Shown here one piece after another: positions 44,648 through 53,675 of a DNA stretch of 64,000 nucleotides; position 1 is the stretch's first letter, and every line of letters begins with the position of its first letter. The notes under the pieces were generated by a model. It made no database searches, was not told the origin of the DNA, and saw nothing but the letters and a program-made list of their open reading frames with translations. The stretch is from Janthinobacterium sp. 64. Lineage in GTDB: Bacteria; Pseudomonadota; Gammaproteobacteria; Burkholderiales; Burkholderiaceae_D. The DNA lies in NCBI RefSeq assembly GCF_002813325.1, contig NZ_PHUG01000001.1, positions 248,001-312,000 of the forward strand, in the 5' to 3' direction. Made by a program: the position numbers and the translations under genes.

Positions 44648-46358
44648 TTTTCTGCATCCATTGTTTGACGACTTCGGCGACACGCTCGGGTTCTTTTTCA
44701 GCCAGCACTTTCAGGTGATCGACCATCACGTCGACCGCCGAGCCTGGTGGCGGCAAATCATAGTTTTCCAGCAGCGGTACGACCGGCATGCTGCCAGTGC
44801 CGGTCGCTTCGCCTTCGAGCGCCAGCGGGCTGCCATTCACGCCCAGAGCTGGCGCGCCAGCGGCTGCCACGCCAGTCGTGCCGGCGGCGCTGCTGCCGCC
44901 CAGTGCCGGCGCAGGATCGAGTTGTTTCAGTGCCGGCGGCGTCATGCGCGTGGTCAGCAAACGCATCAGCGGACGCAGGATCAGGAAGTAGCCGAGCACG
45001 GCGCCCAGGGCGTACAGCAGCCAGCTGCTGAAATCGACGACGGTATCGCGCTCTTCCCACCACTGCGCCACGGGCGGCTTGGCAGGGAAGGCCAGCGCAG
45101 TCAGGCTCAGGCTGTCGCCGCGCTGGGCGTTGATGCCCAGGCCGCTGTTGAGCATTTTTTCAATATTGCCCAGTTCAGCAGGGGTCCAGCCGGTTTTCGG
45201 ATTCGGTGCGGCGGCGCTGTTGAGTACGACGGCCACGCTGAGTTTTTCCAGGCGGCCACGGCTGCGCTTGATCTGCGTGATGCTGCGGTCATACGCGTAC
45301 TGGCGCGTGGTGGCGTTCTTGCGTGCAGTGCCGTCGTCGGCCGCTTTCGGTGCGCCATTGGCCGGCGCGGCGCCGGCGGCGTCGGCCGGTGCCGGCACGG
45401 CGGCCGCTGGTGGGCGATTCGACAGGCTGCCGGGAACGCCGGCCACGGTGCGGTTGCGCTCCTGCTCTTCGCGCATCGCTTCGCTCGTCACTTTCGGGGC
45501 TTCGCCGTATTTTTCCAGCGTTTCGTCCACACGGTCGTTGTTCACGGCGGCCGTCACGCTGAGCTTGAAGTTGTCTTCGCCGATCACAGGACCGAGCAGG
45601 CCCGTGACGTTGCGGCGGATTTCATCCTGGAATCGCTTCGCGCCTTCATTGCCAGCGGCCGAGGCGTCGAAGCCGTCCGTCAGGTCGACGTGCGAGGACA
45701 GCAGGTTGCCGCCCTGGTCGACCAGGCTCACGCGCGTAGGCGCCAGGCTGGCGACGCTGCCGGCCACCATGTTGATGACGGCGGCGATCTGTTCCGGCGC
45801 CAGGGTGCGGCCCGGTTTCAGCGCCACGACGATCGAGGCGGAGGACTTGTCACCATCGCTGGCGACAAACGAGGTCGACTTGGCAATCGACAGATGGACG
45901 CGCGCCGAAGCGATCGCGTCCATCGTCATGATGCTTTGCGCCAGTTCGCCTTCCAGGCCGCGGCGGAAGCGCACGTCCTGCACGAATTGCGATACACCCA
46001 GCGGGTCATTCTTGTCCATCAGCTCCAGCCCGGCCGGCAACTGCGCCGTCACGCCCTTCGAGGCGAGCAGCATGCGCACCTTGCCCAGCATGGCATCGGG
46101 CACCAGCACCTGGCCGCTGTCCGGATGCAAACGGTAGGGGATGTGCTCGGCGTCCAGCGTGGCCATCATGTCCGTCACGGCCACTTTTTCGCGCGCGCCA
46201 AACACCGGCTTGTAGTTGGCCTGGTCGCGCCAGGCATACATGGTCACCATGGCGGTGATGCCGATGGCCAGCACGACGATGGGAACCAGGTTTTTCAGCA
46301 GGGCGGGCGGGATGGCGGGCTGGGCACTAAGGCGCCAGCGCGCAAATGCGGACTTCAT
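44622..46358 (-). CDS. fliF: FliF, MS-ring protein
   Basis: This protein of about 578 residues is the base of the flagellum in the inner membrane. It has an N-terminal helix (LVPIVVLAIGITAMVTMYAW), ring-building motifs including GDKSSASIVVALKPGRTLAP and ITQIKRSRGRLEKLSVAVVL, a second helix (SSWLLYALGAVLGYFLIL) and a C-terminal FliG-binding tail. An Ala/Pro-rich linker lies near residues 320-350. The ATG at 46358 is used; a GTG at 46370 is possible. Neither has a good ribosome binding site. Confidence 0.94.
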   Translation of the reverse strand: MKSAFARWRLSAQPAIPPALLKNLVPIVVLAIGITAMVTMYAWRDQANYKPVFGAREKVAVTDMMATLDAEHIPYRLHPDSGQVLVPDAMLGKVRMLLASKGVTAQLPAGLELMDKNDPLGVSQFVQDVRFRRGLEGELAQSIMTMDAIASARVHLSIAKSTSFVASDGDKSSASIVVALKPGRTLAPEQIAAVINMVAGSVASLAPTRVSLVDQGGNLLSSHVDLTDGFDASAAGNEGAKRFQDEIRRNVTGLLGPVIGEDNFKLSVTAAVNNDRVDETLEKYGEAPKVTSEAMREEQERNRTVAGVPGSLSNRPPAAAVPAPADAAGAAPANGAPKAADDGTARKNATTRQYAYDRSITQIKRSRGRLEKLSVAVVLNSAAAPNPKTGWTPAELGNIEKMLNSGLGINAQRGDSLSLTALAFPAKPPVAQWWEERDTVVDFSSWLLYALGAVLGYFLILRPLMRLLTTRMTPPALKQLDPAPALGGSSAAGTTGVAAAGAPALGVNGSPLALEGEATGTGSMPVVPLLENYDLPPPGSAVDVMVDHLKVLAEKEPERVAEVVKQWMQKNGRTQQQQ

Positions 46359-46418
46359 GGGGGTAATCACTTGGGGTAACTTTCGCTGGGAGGCTGGGCG
46401 TGGATCAGGGCGTGAAGA

Positions 46419-46757
46419 TTACAGGGGCAGTTTGATGAGTTCGTCGACGGCGCCCATGACCTTGTTGCGCACCTGCATCAACATGGAGAAGGACAGGCTC
46501 GCTTCCTGGCTGGCCAGCATGGCGCCTACCATATCGTCACTCTTGCCACTGTCGACATCGCTCATTTTCTGCGCTGCCATGCGGTCGTCGCCGTTGACCT
46601 TGCCGATGGCGTCTTTCATGCTTTGCGCGAAGGAGAAACCGGATGGCTCCTGCGTGCCGAACTGGGCGGCGGGCGCGATGCTGGCGCCCAGGGCGTGCGC
46701 GTCATTGCTCAGTGCTGCCAGATCGGCCTTGATCAGACCTGCGAGTTCGTTGCTCAT
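46419..46757 (-). CDS. fliE: FliE, MS-ring/rod junction protein
   Basis: This 112-residue adaptor joins the MS ring to the rod. The C-terminal two thirds match FliE: FSFAQSMKDAIGKVNGDDRM, then MLASQEASLSFSMLMQVRNK. The start at 46757 follows AGAGGGC. It is the first gene of the fliE-J block and lies 60 bases before fliF. Confidence 0.92.
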   Translation of the reverse strand: MSNELAGLIKADLAALSNDAHALGASIAPAAQFGTQEPSGFSFAQSMKDAIGKVNGDDRMAAQKMSDVDSGKSDDMVGAMLASQEASLSFSMLMQVRNKVMGAVDELIKLPL

Positions 46758-47308
46758 CTTGCCCTCTACTTTCAATATGCGGTGACGTATCAATCAGAAT
46801 TACTGGTGTTGCCAATCCGGCAGTCGTGCATGTAAATGCCATCCTGCGCGGCCCGATCCGCAAGGCCCATCAGTTTTATCAGTTGCCACACCATCCGCTC
46901 AAGCAGACTCAAACAAACCCGGTAAACTCACTGCGAGATGATTTACATGGCCATGATAACTAATAATTAACTGATAAAAGTTTCTGCTGGTGGCAATAAC
47001 AAGGACTGAAAACTGCCATAAAAACCGGAATCAGGTAAGCGCAATGGCGCACTGCAAATCACTATTTTGTCACTGTAAGCTTACCTCGCGGCAACTATAA
47101 AGTAAAGAGAGGATTGGCTCAAGGAATATTGATACATGGCAATATTCAGCTTTTTCATGTATTGTTCAGCACCGTAGTCATCTAGCATGCGATACGATGC
47201 GCAATCGTTTGCTTGCGCACCTGTCGGCAAAGCCAAGATGATGCTGTATTTAATTTCGGGCGATCCGTATAATTTGTTCTGCCACCGCAATACCGACATG
47301 ACTACTAC
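46758..47308. other. Intergenic region between divergent fliE and fliM
   Basis: This 551-base AT-richer stretch separates two divergent flagellar operons and probably holds both promoters. In other lateral loci a sigma-54-dependent activator gene, lafK, sits at this place; no open reading frame with protein-like character is found here. TAAA followed 14 bases later by GCAATAA (near 46975-46999) is a poor sigma-28 match. I found no GG-N10-GC sigma-54 pattern on either strand. Confidence 0.6.
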
Positions 47309-48187
47309 ATGACAATCATTACCAAGACAGATCAAACTGCGCGCCATCAAGTCCTCGATTCCTGTCTGCTTGGACGTCCTGTCCATTTGCTGCATGTATT
47401 CGGCGCCCAGCTGCGCGACGACCTGGCTACGGCCCTGCGCCAGCCGATGAGCCGTCGTTACTGGGGTAATTTCCAGATCGACGCGGTGACGTTGGCGCGC
47501 GCGGAAAACGAGGACAGCGTGAATCGCTGGCTGAATTTTTCCACGTCCGCCGGCCAGACGGGCTTTACGCTCGAACGGCAGATACTCTTGAGCGTGCTGA
47601 ACTATCGTTACGGTAGTGCCGGCGCCAAGGGCGTGCTGCCCGATCCGGCGCAGGTGCGCGTGACTGCCACCGAGGAGCGCCTCGCTGTGGTGCTGGGACA
47701 ACAGTTGGTGAACAGCTTGTTTACCCGCATCCACAAGAATTTGCAAAGCGTGGGCAAAAGCAGCGACATCGACACCAGTGCCGAGGTCGCCGTGCAACCG
47801 GGCGTGCATCCGCCGCGCGGCAGCTGGGTCGTCAGCGTGGCGCTCAGCGATGTCGCGGCGGGGCAGAGCGGCCACTTCTGGTTCTCGCTGGACAAGCGGC
47901 TGATGGCCGACGTGCTGCGCGGCTTGCTGCCCGAGCGCGCGCAGGCGAAGAAAGCCTTGCGCGGCAGTGTGCGCCCGCTCGCTTCGCGCCTGCAAGTGAC
48001 CCTGGAAGGGCGGCTCGTCAGCAAGCAGGTGCAACTGGGCGCCTTGTTCGACCTGCGCGTGGGCGATGTGATTCCCGTCAGCCTGAGCCGCACCGACGTC
48101 ATGCTCGACGATTCCCGTTTATTTACAGCGGCTGTTTCCGAACACAAGGGCAAGCTCTGTTTAACCTCATTTGAAGATGTCGAATAA
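47309..48187 (+). CDS. fliM: Divergent FliM-like switch protein (LfiM-type)
   Basis: This 292-residue protein sits first in the fliMNPQR-flhBA operon. The C-terminal SpoA domain is recognisable (GSVRPLASRLQVTLEGRLVS, LFDLRVGDVIPVSLS), but the first 15 residues lack the CheY-binding LSQxEIDALL peptide of chemotaxis FliM, and the middle domain is very divergent. Canonical FliM has about 330 residues. It presumably joins FliG to FliN in the C ring, but CheY-P may not bind. There is no clear ribosome binding site at the ATG. SpoA family membership is solid; the FliM name relies on operon order. Confidence 0.82.
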   Translation: MTIITKTDQTARHQVLDSCLLGRPVHLLHVFGAQLRDDLATALRQPMSRRYWGNFQIDAVTLARAENEDSVNRWLNFSTSAGQTGFTLERQILLSVLNYRYGSAGAKGVLPDPAQVRVTATEERLAVVLGQQLVNSLFTRIHKNLQSVGKSSDIDTSAEVAVQPGVHPPRGSWVVSVALSDVAAGQSGHFWFSLDKRLMADVLRGLLPERAQAKKALRGSVRPLASRLQVTLEGRLVSKQVQLGALFDLRVGDVIPVSLSRTDVMLDDSRLFTAAVSEHKGKLCLTSFEDVE

Positions 48188-48554
48188 TATGAATATCACC
48201 GATACCAACCAGAGCGAAACCCTGCTGGAAGACCTGGGCGATGACATGATCATCGACCAGGGCGACATGTCCGACGTGGCCAGCACCCGCGCGCGGCGCG
48301 ATATTCCGCAGATGATGCGCAAGATTCCCGTCACCCTGACCTTGGAAGTGGGCTCGGCCCGCATTTCGCTGGAAGAACTGATGGCCATCGGCCCGGAAAG
48401 CGTGATCGAACTCGACATGCTGGCCGGCGAACCGCTGGTGATCAAGGTCAACGGCACGCCGATCGGCCGTGCCGAAGTGGTGGTGGCCGGCGAGAACTAT
48501 GGCCTGAAAGTCATCGACCTCGACGGTCTCAATCTCGACCTGATGACAGCATGA
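48177..48554 (+). CDS. fliN: FliN, C-ring switch component
   Basis: This 125-residue SpoA protein forms the bottom of the C ring and docks FliH. An acidic N-terminal tail (LLEDLGDDMIIDQGDMSDVA) precedes MMRKIPVTLTLEVGSARISL, SLEELMAIGPESVIELDMLA and NGTPIGRAEVVVAGENYGLK, the FliN core. The ATG at 48177 overlaps the fliM stop by 11 bases; the ATG at 48189 is an alternative. It ends in an ATGA overlap with fliP. Confidence 0.93.
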   Translation: MSNNMNITDTNQSETLLEDLGDDMIIDQGDMSDVASTRARRDIPQMMRKIPVTLTLEVGSARISLEELMAIGPESVIELDMLAGEPLVIKVNGTPIGRAEVVVAGENYGLKVIDLDGLNLDLMTA

Positions 48555-49321
48555 AGCTGGCGGTACCCGGTTTGAGCCGGCGCCGTGGCGCGCTGGCTGC
48601 CGCGCTGGCTGTCCCCATTCTGATGCTGTGCTGCAGCGCCGCCGGGGCGCAGGATTTGTTGTCCGGCGTGGTGCCTGGCGCGAAGACCGACCTGTCGGTG
48701 AAGATGCAGATCCTCGTCGTCATGACCCTGCTCGGGCTGCTGCCCGTGATGGTCATGATGATGACCAGCTTTACCCGCTTCGTCATCGTGCTGTCGCTGT
48801 TGCGCCAGGCCCTGGGCCTGCAGCAGGGTTTGCCCAACCGTATCGTCACGGGCATCGCCCTGATTCTCACCTTGCTCGTCATGCGCCCCATCGGCGAGCA
48901 GGTGTGGAAGGACGCGTTCGTGCCCTACGACCGCGACCAGATCGGCATGCAGGAAGCGCTGAAGATCGCCGAAGTGCCGATTTCGCGCTTCATGCTGGCG
49001 CAGACGAGCAAGGCTGCGCTGGCGCAGATCGCCCACCTGGCCGGCGAGCCGGCTAGCATGCGCCCGCAAGACCACAGTTTCACGGTCAAACTGGCGGCGT
49101 TTGTGTTGTCCGAACTCAAGACGGCGTTCCAGATCGGCTGCATGCTGTTCATACCGTTCCTCATCATCGATCTGGTGGTGGCGTCCGTGCTGATGGCGAT
49201 GGGCATGATGATGCTCTCGCCGCTCGTCATTTCGCTGCCGTTCAAGCTGCTGCTGTTCGTGCTGGTCGACGGCTGGACCCTGACCGTCAACACCCTCGTT
49301 ACCAGCATACAGGGCTATTGA
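48551..49321 (+). CDS. fliP: FliP, export gate protein
   Basis: This 256-residue membrane core of the export gate has a cleavable N-terminal signal followed by the FliP motifs MTSFTRFVIVLSLLRQALGL, MRPIGEQVWKDAFVPY and the C-terminal FKTAFQIGCMLFIPFLIID-like block. No fliO gene precedes it, as in lateral loci; the missing FliO is consistent with Lfi operons. Confidence 0.95.
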   Translation: MKLAVPGLSRRRGALAAALAVPILMLCCSAAGAQDLLSGVVPGAKTDLSVKMQILVVMTLLGLLPVMVMMMTSFTRFVIVLSLLRQALGLQQGLPNRIVTGIALILTLLVMRPIGEQVWKDAFVPYDRDQIGMQEALKIAEVPISRFMLAQTSKAALAQIAHLAGEPASMRPQDHSFTVKLAAFVLSELKTAFQIGCMLFIPFLIIDLVVASVLMAMGMMMLSPLVISLPFKLLLFVLVDGWTLTVNTLVTSIQGY

Positions 49322-49324
49322 TCG

Positions 49325-49597
49325 ATGTTTACCCCTGAAATCGCCGTCGACCTGATCATTGAAGCGTTGCATGTCGTCATGCTGCTGGTGGTGATCCTGG
49401 TCGTGCCAGGTTTGCTCATGGGCTTGCTGGTTGCGCTGGTGCAGGCGGCCACCTCGATCAATGAACAGACCATGAGTTTCCTGCCGCGCCTGCTGGTTAC
49501 CCTGTTGGCGCTGATCCTGGCCGGACGCTGGATGGCCGGTTACCTGATGGATTATTGCGTGTCCATTTTTCAGCGCGCGGCGACCCTGGTCGGATAG
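49325..49597 (+). CDS. fliQ: FliQ, export gate protein
   Basis: This 90-residue protein has two transmembrane helices: MLLVVILVVPGLLMGLLVAL, with VQAATSINEQTMSFLPRLL, and LLALILAGRWMAGYLMDY. It is the typical FliQ size and order. It lies three bases after fliP. Confidence 0.95.
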   Translation: MFTPEIAVDLIIEALHVVMLLVVILVVPGLLMGLLVALVQAATSINEQTMSFLPRLLVTLLALILAGRWMAGYLMDYCVSIFQRAATLVG

Positions 49598-49609
49598 CGC
49601 CACGCGCCC

Positions 49610-50407
49610 ATGGATCAGATTTTCAATCAGGTGCTGCCGTTTCTGCTGGCCGTGTGGTGGCCGTTCTGCCGCATCCTGGCCATGCTCAGCGCCTCGCCCG
49701 TGATCGGCGACGGCGCCGTGCCCGTCACCGTGCGCATCCTGCTGTCGCTGGTGCTGGCGATCCTGATGCTGCCCGTGATGCAGGCCTCGGGCATCTCGCA
49801 GGACTTGTTGAAAATCGATCCATTTTCCCTGTACGCCATCGTCGCCACCCTGGAGCAGGCCGTCATCGGTTTCGTCCTTGGCCTGGCCTTCCACTTCGCC
49901 ATGTCGGTGATGTCGGTGCTCGGCTACATGGTGTCGAGCCAGGTGGGCTTTTCCATGGCCGTCATGAACGATCCACTCAACGGCACCTCGTCGGACGTCA
50001 TCACGGGCCTGCTCACCATCATGTGCATGATCGTCTTCTTTGCCGTCGACGGCCATCTGGTGCTGACGGGCGTGATCGGCGCCAGTTTCAAGGCCTGGCC
50101 CGTGGGGCAGGGCTATGCCCCGCTGCTGCTGCAGACGGTGGCGTACAACGTGGCGTGGATCTTCGCCGCCGCCATGCTGCTGGCCTTGCCCATCGTCTTT
50201 TCCACCATGGTGGTACAACTGGGCTTCGGCTTCCTGAACCGCGTGGCGCCGTCGCTGAACCTGTTTTCGCTGGGCTTTTCCATGATCACCGTGTTCGGCC
50301 TGCTGATGCTGGGGCAGATCGTGCGTTTTATTCCCGAGCACTACATCGCCATGACGAACCGCGTGCTCGACATGATCGCCGAACAGATGCGGGTGGCCCA
50401 TGGCTGA
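49610..50407 (+). CDS. fliR: FliR, export gate protein
   Basis: This 265-residue polytopic protein completes the FliPQR gate. Conserved blocks include FCRILAMLSASPVIGDGAVP, EQAVIGFVLGLAFHFAM and LGFGFLNRVAPSLNLFSLGF. Its last bases overlap flhB by eight. Length is typical. Confidence 0.95.
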   Translation: MDQIFNQVLPFLLAVWWPFCRILAMLSASPVIGDGAVPVTVRILLSLVLAILMLPVMQASGISQDLLKIDPFSLYAIVATLEQAVIGFVLGLAFHFAMSVMSVLGYMVSSQVGFSMAVMNDPLNGTSSDVITGLLTIMCMIVFFAVDGHLVLTGVIGASFKAWPVGQGYAPLLLQTVAYNVAWIFAAAMLLALPIVFSTMVVQLGFGFLNRVAPSLNLFSLGFSMITVFGLLMLGQIVRFIPEHYIAMTNRVLDMIAEQMRVAHG

Positions 50408-51539
50408 CAATAGCACCGGCGACAAGACCGAAAAGGCGTCACAGCAAAAGCTGAAGAAATCGCGCCAGGAAGGGCAGGTGGTGCGTTCGCGCGACCTGTC
50501 GACGGCGCTGGGCATCCTGATCAGCATGAAGCTGTTCGTGTTTCTGCTGCCTTCTTATCTGGATACCTTCCGCGGACTGTTCGCCATGGCTTTCATGCCG
50601 CTCGACAGCAAGGGCGCGCTCGACAATGCCATGTCGATGGCGTTTACCACCTCGGTGGGCTTGCTGATCAAGATGATCGTGCCGCTGTTCTGCGTGCCCC
50701 TGTTTGTCGTGCTCGGCTCCTTGATTCCCGGCGGCTGGGTCATCAGCACGAAGAACTGGATGCCGAAGATGGAGCGCCTGAGCCCGGCCAAGAATCTGGG
50801 CCGCCTGGTGTCGCCCAAGCATGGCTTTGAATTCGGCTTGTCCATCGCCAAGGCCGCCGTGCTGGGCATGGTGATCGTGCATGTCTGCCGTTCCAGCCTG
50901 GTGCAGTACGTGGATTTGCAGCACCGGCCCCTGCAGCAAGCCATGCTCGATGGCTCGGCCTTGATGCTCGACGGCCTGATGGCCCTCATTTCCGTCTTCA
51001 TCCTGTTTGCCATCATCGACGTGCCGGCGCAGGCCTTCTTTTTTGCCCGCGACCAGCGCATGAGCAAGCAGGATCTCAAGGAAGAGCATAAAAGCAGCGA
51101 AGGCCGGCCCGAAGTGCGCCAGCGCATCCGCCAGTTGCAGCAGCAGATCGGCCGGCGCAGCGTGCGCAAGACCGTGCCCGACGCCGACGTGGTGATCGTC
51201 AACCCCGAGCATTACGCCGTTGCATTGAAGTATGACCAGGACCGCGCCGAGGCGCCGTTTGTCGTTGCCAAGGGCGTCGACGAGATGGCGCTGTATATCC
51301 GGCAAGTGGCGAAAGAACATCATATTGAAACGCTGGAGTTGCCGCCGCTGGCGCGCGCCATCTACAACACCAGCCAGGTACAGCAGCAGATTCCCGTGCA
51401 GCTGTACCAGGCCGTGTCGCAGGTGCTTAACTACATACTGCAGCTGAAAGCATTCCGGTCCGGGCAGCGTGCTGCCCAGCCCGTATTACCCACCGAGATG
51501 GCCGTGCCATCTCATCTGAGCGAGGTAGTCCCTTCATGA
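50400..51539 (+). CDS. flhB: FlhB, export substrate-specificity switch
   Basis: This 379-residue protein has four membrane helices followed by the cytoplasmic switch domain. The autocleavage motif N-P-T-H appears as N268-P-E-H (VIVNPEHYAVALKYD). Other FlhB features are MSKQDLKEEHKSSEGRPEVR and PLARAIYNTSQVQQQIPVQL. The Thr to Glu change is unusual. The overlap with flhA (ATGA) indicates coupling. Confidence 0.94.
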   Translation: MADNSTGDKTEKASQQKLKKSRQEGQVVRSRDLSTALGILISMKLFVFLLPSYLDTFRGLFAMAFMPLDSKGALDNAMSMAFTTSVGLLIKMIVPLFCVPLFVVLGSLIPGGWVISTKNWMPKMERLSPAKNLGRLVSPKHGFEFGLSIAKAAVLGMVIVHVCRSSLVQYVDLQHRPLQQAMLDGSALMLDGLMALISVFILFAIIDVPAQAFFFARDQRMSKQDLKEEHKSSEGRPEVRQRIRQLQQQIGRRSVRKTVPDADVVIVNPEHYAVALKYDQDRAEAPFVVAKGVDEMALYIRQVAKEHHIETLELPPLARAIYNTSQVQQQIPVQLYQAVSQVLNYILQLKAFRSGQRAAQPVLPTEMAVPSHLSEVVPS

Positions 51540-53623
51540 ATTTCCTGAACCGGTTGGTTGCCGAAATGCGCCGCCACAAGTTCGCCACGCCGCTGTTCCT
51601 GCTGGTGATCCTGGCAATGATCATCCTGCCGCTGCCGCCCGTGCTGCTCGATATCTTGTTCACTTTCAATATCGTGCTGGCACTGATCGTCATCCTGGTC
51701 AGCGTGTCGGCCAAGCGGCCGCTCGATTTCTCCGTCTTCCCGACGGTGATCCTGGCCACCACCATGCTCAGGCTGACGTTGAACGTGGCGTCGACGCGCG
51801 TGGTGTTGCTGCACGGACATACAGGCGCGGACGCGGCCGGTAAGGTCATCGAGGCCTTCGGTAACGTGGTGATCGGCGGTAACTTCGTCGTCGGTATCGT
51901 GGTCTTCGTGATCTTGATGATCATCAACTTCGCCGTCGTCACCAAGGGTGCCGAGCGTATTTCCGAGGTGTCCGCGCGCTTTACCCTCGATGCCTTGCCG
52001 GGCAAGCAGATGGCCATCGATGCCGACCTGAACGCCGGCCTGATCAACCAGGAAAAAGCCCAGATCCGCCGCAAGGACGTGGCCGCTGAAGCGGATTTCT
52101 ATGGCGCCATGGACGGCGCGTCGAAGTTCGTGCGCGGCGATGCCGTCGCCAGTATTTTGATCTTGATCATCAACATGGTCGGCGGCGTGGCCATCGGCTC
52201 GCTGATGCACGACCTGTCGTTCGGAGATGCTTTCCGTCAATACGCACTGCTGACCATCGGTGATGGTCTGGTGGCGCAGATCCCGGCGCTGCTGCTGTCG
52301 GCCGCCGCCGCCATCCTGGTGACGCGTATCAGCGATTCGGGCGACTTCGAACAGCAAGTGGCGGGCCAAGTGCTGACTTCGCCAACGGTGATCTTCAGCG
52401 CGTCCGGCATGATGGTGGCGCTGGCCTTGATCCCGGGCATGCCGTGGTTCATGTTCATGACCTTTGCCGGCGTGCTGGCCTTCGTCGCCTGGCGCCTGAC
52501 CAAGCGCGTGAAGGGGCCCGATACGGCCGGCATGGCGGCCATCGAGGCGGCCTTGCGCGAGGACAAGCCTGCCGAGATGGAGTGGCAGCAGCTGCCTGCC
52601 GTGCAACCGCTGATGGTGATGCTCGGCTATAAACTGGTGGGCATGGTGGATAAAACGCAAGGCGAACCGTTGACCAAGCGCGTCAAGGGCGTGCGCCAGA
52701 GCCTGTCCGAATCGATGGGCTTGCTGCTGCCGAATATCGGCGTGCGCGACGACCTGGCCCTGAAGCCGTCGCAGTATGCGATCGTGCTGTCGGGCACCGT
52801 GGTGGCGCAGGCGGAAGTGCAGGCCGACCGCCTGATGGCGATCCCGTCGCCGAACGTGTATGGTCAGCTCGATGGCATTCCCGGCATCGAACCGGCCTAC
52901 GGCATGCCCGTCACCTGGATCGAACCCGGTGAAAAGGCGCATGCGCTGGGCCTGGGCTACCAGGTCATCGAGGCGCCCAGCGTGATCGCCACGCACTTGT
53001 CGAAGATGGTGCGCGAATACTTGCCGGAACTGTTCCGCCATGAAGACGTCTCGAATATGATGGAGCGCCTGACGGCCCTGTCGCCCAAGCTGGCCGGCGC
53101 GCTGGACAAGGCCCTCACGCACACGCAGATGCTGCGCGTGTTTCGCGTCTTGCTGGCAGAAAACGTGTCACTGAAGGATATCGTGCCCATCGCCACCACC
53201 TTGCTCGACAGTTCGGAAACCACCAAGGACCCGATCCTGCTGGCGGCCGAAGTGCGCTGCGCGCTGCGGCGCCAGATCGTCAGCGGCCTGTTTGGCCAGA
53301 AGATGGAAATGCAGGCGTTTAACCTCGGTGGCGAGCTGGAAAACATGCTGCTCGGTTCGCTGAACCAGGCGCGCCAGTCCGGCAAGGTGACCCTGGATAA
53401 TTACCCGATCGACCCGCACCTGCTGTCGCAGCTGCAAGTGAACATGCCGGTGGCGCGCGAGCAGATGAAGCAGCAGGCCACGCCGCCGCTGCTGCTGGTG
53501 CTGCCGCAGATCCGTCCGCTGCTGGCCCGCTATGCGCGCCTGTTCGCGCCTGGCCTGCATGTGCTGTCGTATAACGAAATCCCGGAAAACCGCGAAGTGA
53601 GCATCATCGGCACGGTGGGGTAA
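51536..53623 (+). CDS. flhA: FlhA, export apparatus ion-motive-force component
   Basis: This 695-residue protein has eight N-terminal membrane helices, the FHIPEP signature (AKRPLDFSVFPTVILATTML, then RLTLNVASTRVVLL) and a cytoplasmic docking domain (about 350-695) with ISEVSARFTLDALPGKQMAI and the QLQVNMPVAREQMKQQATPP block. It is the last gene of the fliM operon; a rho-independent terminator follows at 53638-53667. Confidence 0.96.
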   Translation: MNFLNRLVAEMRRHKFATPLFLLVILAMIILPLPPVLLDILFTFNIVLALIVILVSVSAKRPLDFSVFPTVILATTMLRLTLNVASTRVVLLHGHTGADAAGKVIEAFGNVVIGGNFVVGIVVFVILMIINFAVVTKGAERISEVSARFTLDALPGKQMAIDADLNAGLINQEKAQIRRKDVAAEADFYGAMDGASKFVRGDAVASILILIINMVGGVAIGSLMHDLSFGDAFRQYALLTIGDGLVAQIPALLLSAAAAILVTRISDSGDFEQQVAGQVLTSPTVIFSASGMMVALALIPGMPWFMFMTFAGVLAFVAWRLTKRVKGPDTAGMAAIEAALREDKPAEMEWQQLPAVQPLMVMLGYKLVGMVDKTQGEPLTKRVKGVRQSLSESMGLLLPNIGVRDDLALKPSQYAIVLSGTVVAQAEVQADRLMAIPSPNVYGQLDGIPGIEPAYGMPVTWIEPGEKAHALGLGYQVIEAPSVIATHLSKMVREYLPELFRHEDVSNMMERLTALSPKLAGALDKALTHTQMLRVFRVLLAENVSLKDIVPIATTLLDSSETTKDPILLAAEVRCALRRQIVSGLFGQKMEMQAFNLGGELENMLLGSLNQARQSGKVTLDNYPIDPHLLSQLQVNMPVAREQMKQQATPPLLLVLPQIRPLLARYARLFAPGLHVLSYNEIPENREVSIIGTVG

Positions 53624-53637
53624 ACGGTGGAATAAAC

Positions 53638-53667
53638 AAAAAACGGCGCTGCGGGCGCCGTTTTTTT
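53638..53667. terminator. Bidirectional rho-independent terminator after flhA
   Basis: CGGCGC (53644-53649) and GCGCCG (53655-53660) form a stem with loop TGCGG. It is flanked by six A bases before it and seven T bases after it, so it works for flhA on the plus strand and for the FliK-like gene on the minus strand. Confidence 0.9.
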
Positions 53668-53675
53668 ATGCTGCA

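Noticed and set aside
46975..47000. Possible sigma-28 promoter in the fliE-fliM gap
   Set aside because: TAAA and GCAATAA are spaced 14 bases apart and the -10 lacks the CCGAT core, so the match is below what I would report.
47128..47150. Possible sigma-54 promoter before fliM (TGGCAATATTCAGC)
   Set aside because: GG and GC are 11 bases apart and not 12, and the TTGC core is missing.
47081..48034. 317-residue minus-strand open frame covering part of the fliE-fliM gap
   Set aside because: Most of it is antisense to fliM; the part in the gap has no protein-like character, so it is not a missing LafK.
48497..50527. 676-residue minus-strand open frame
   Set aside because: It lies fully antisense to fliP, fliQ and fliR, is rich in His/Gln/Arg, and has no recognisable domain.
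51512..53122. 536-residue minus-strand open frame
   Set aside because: Antisense shadow of flhA with the same His/Gln/Arg bias.
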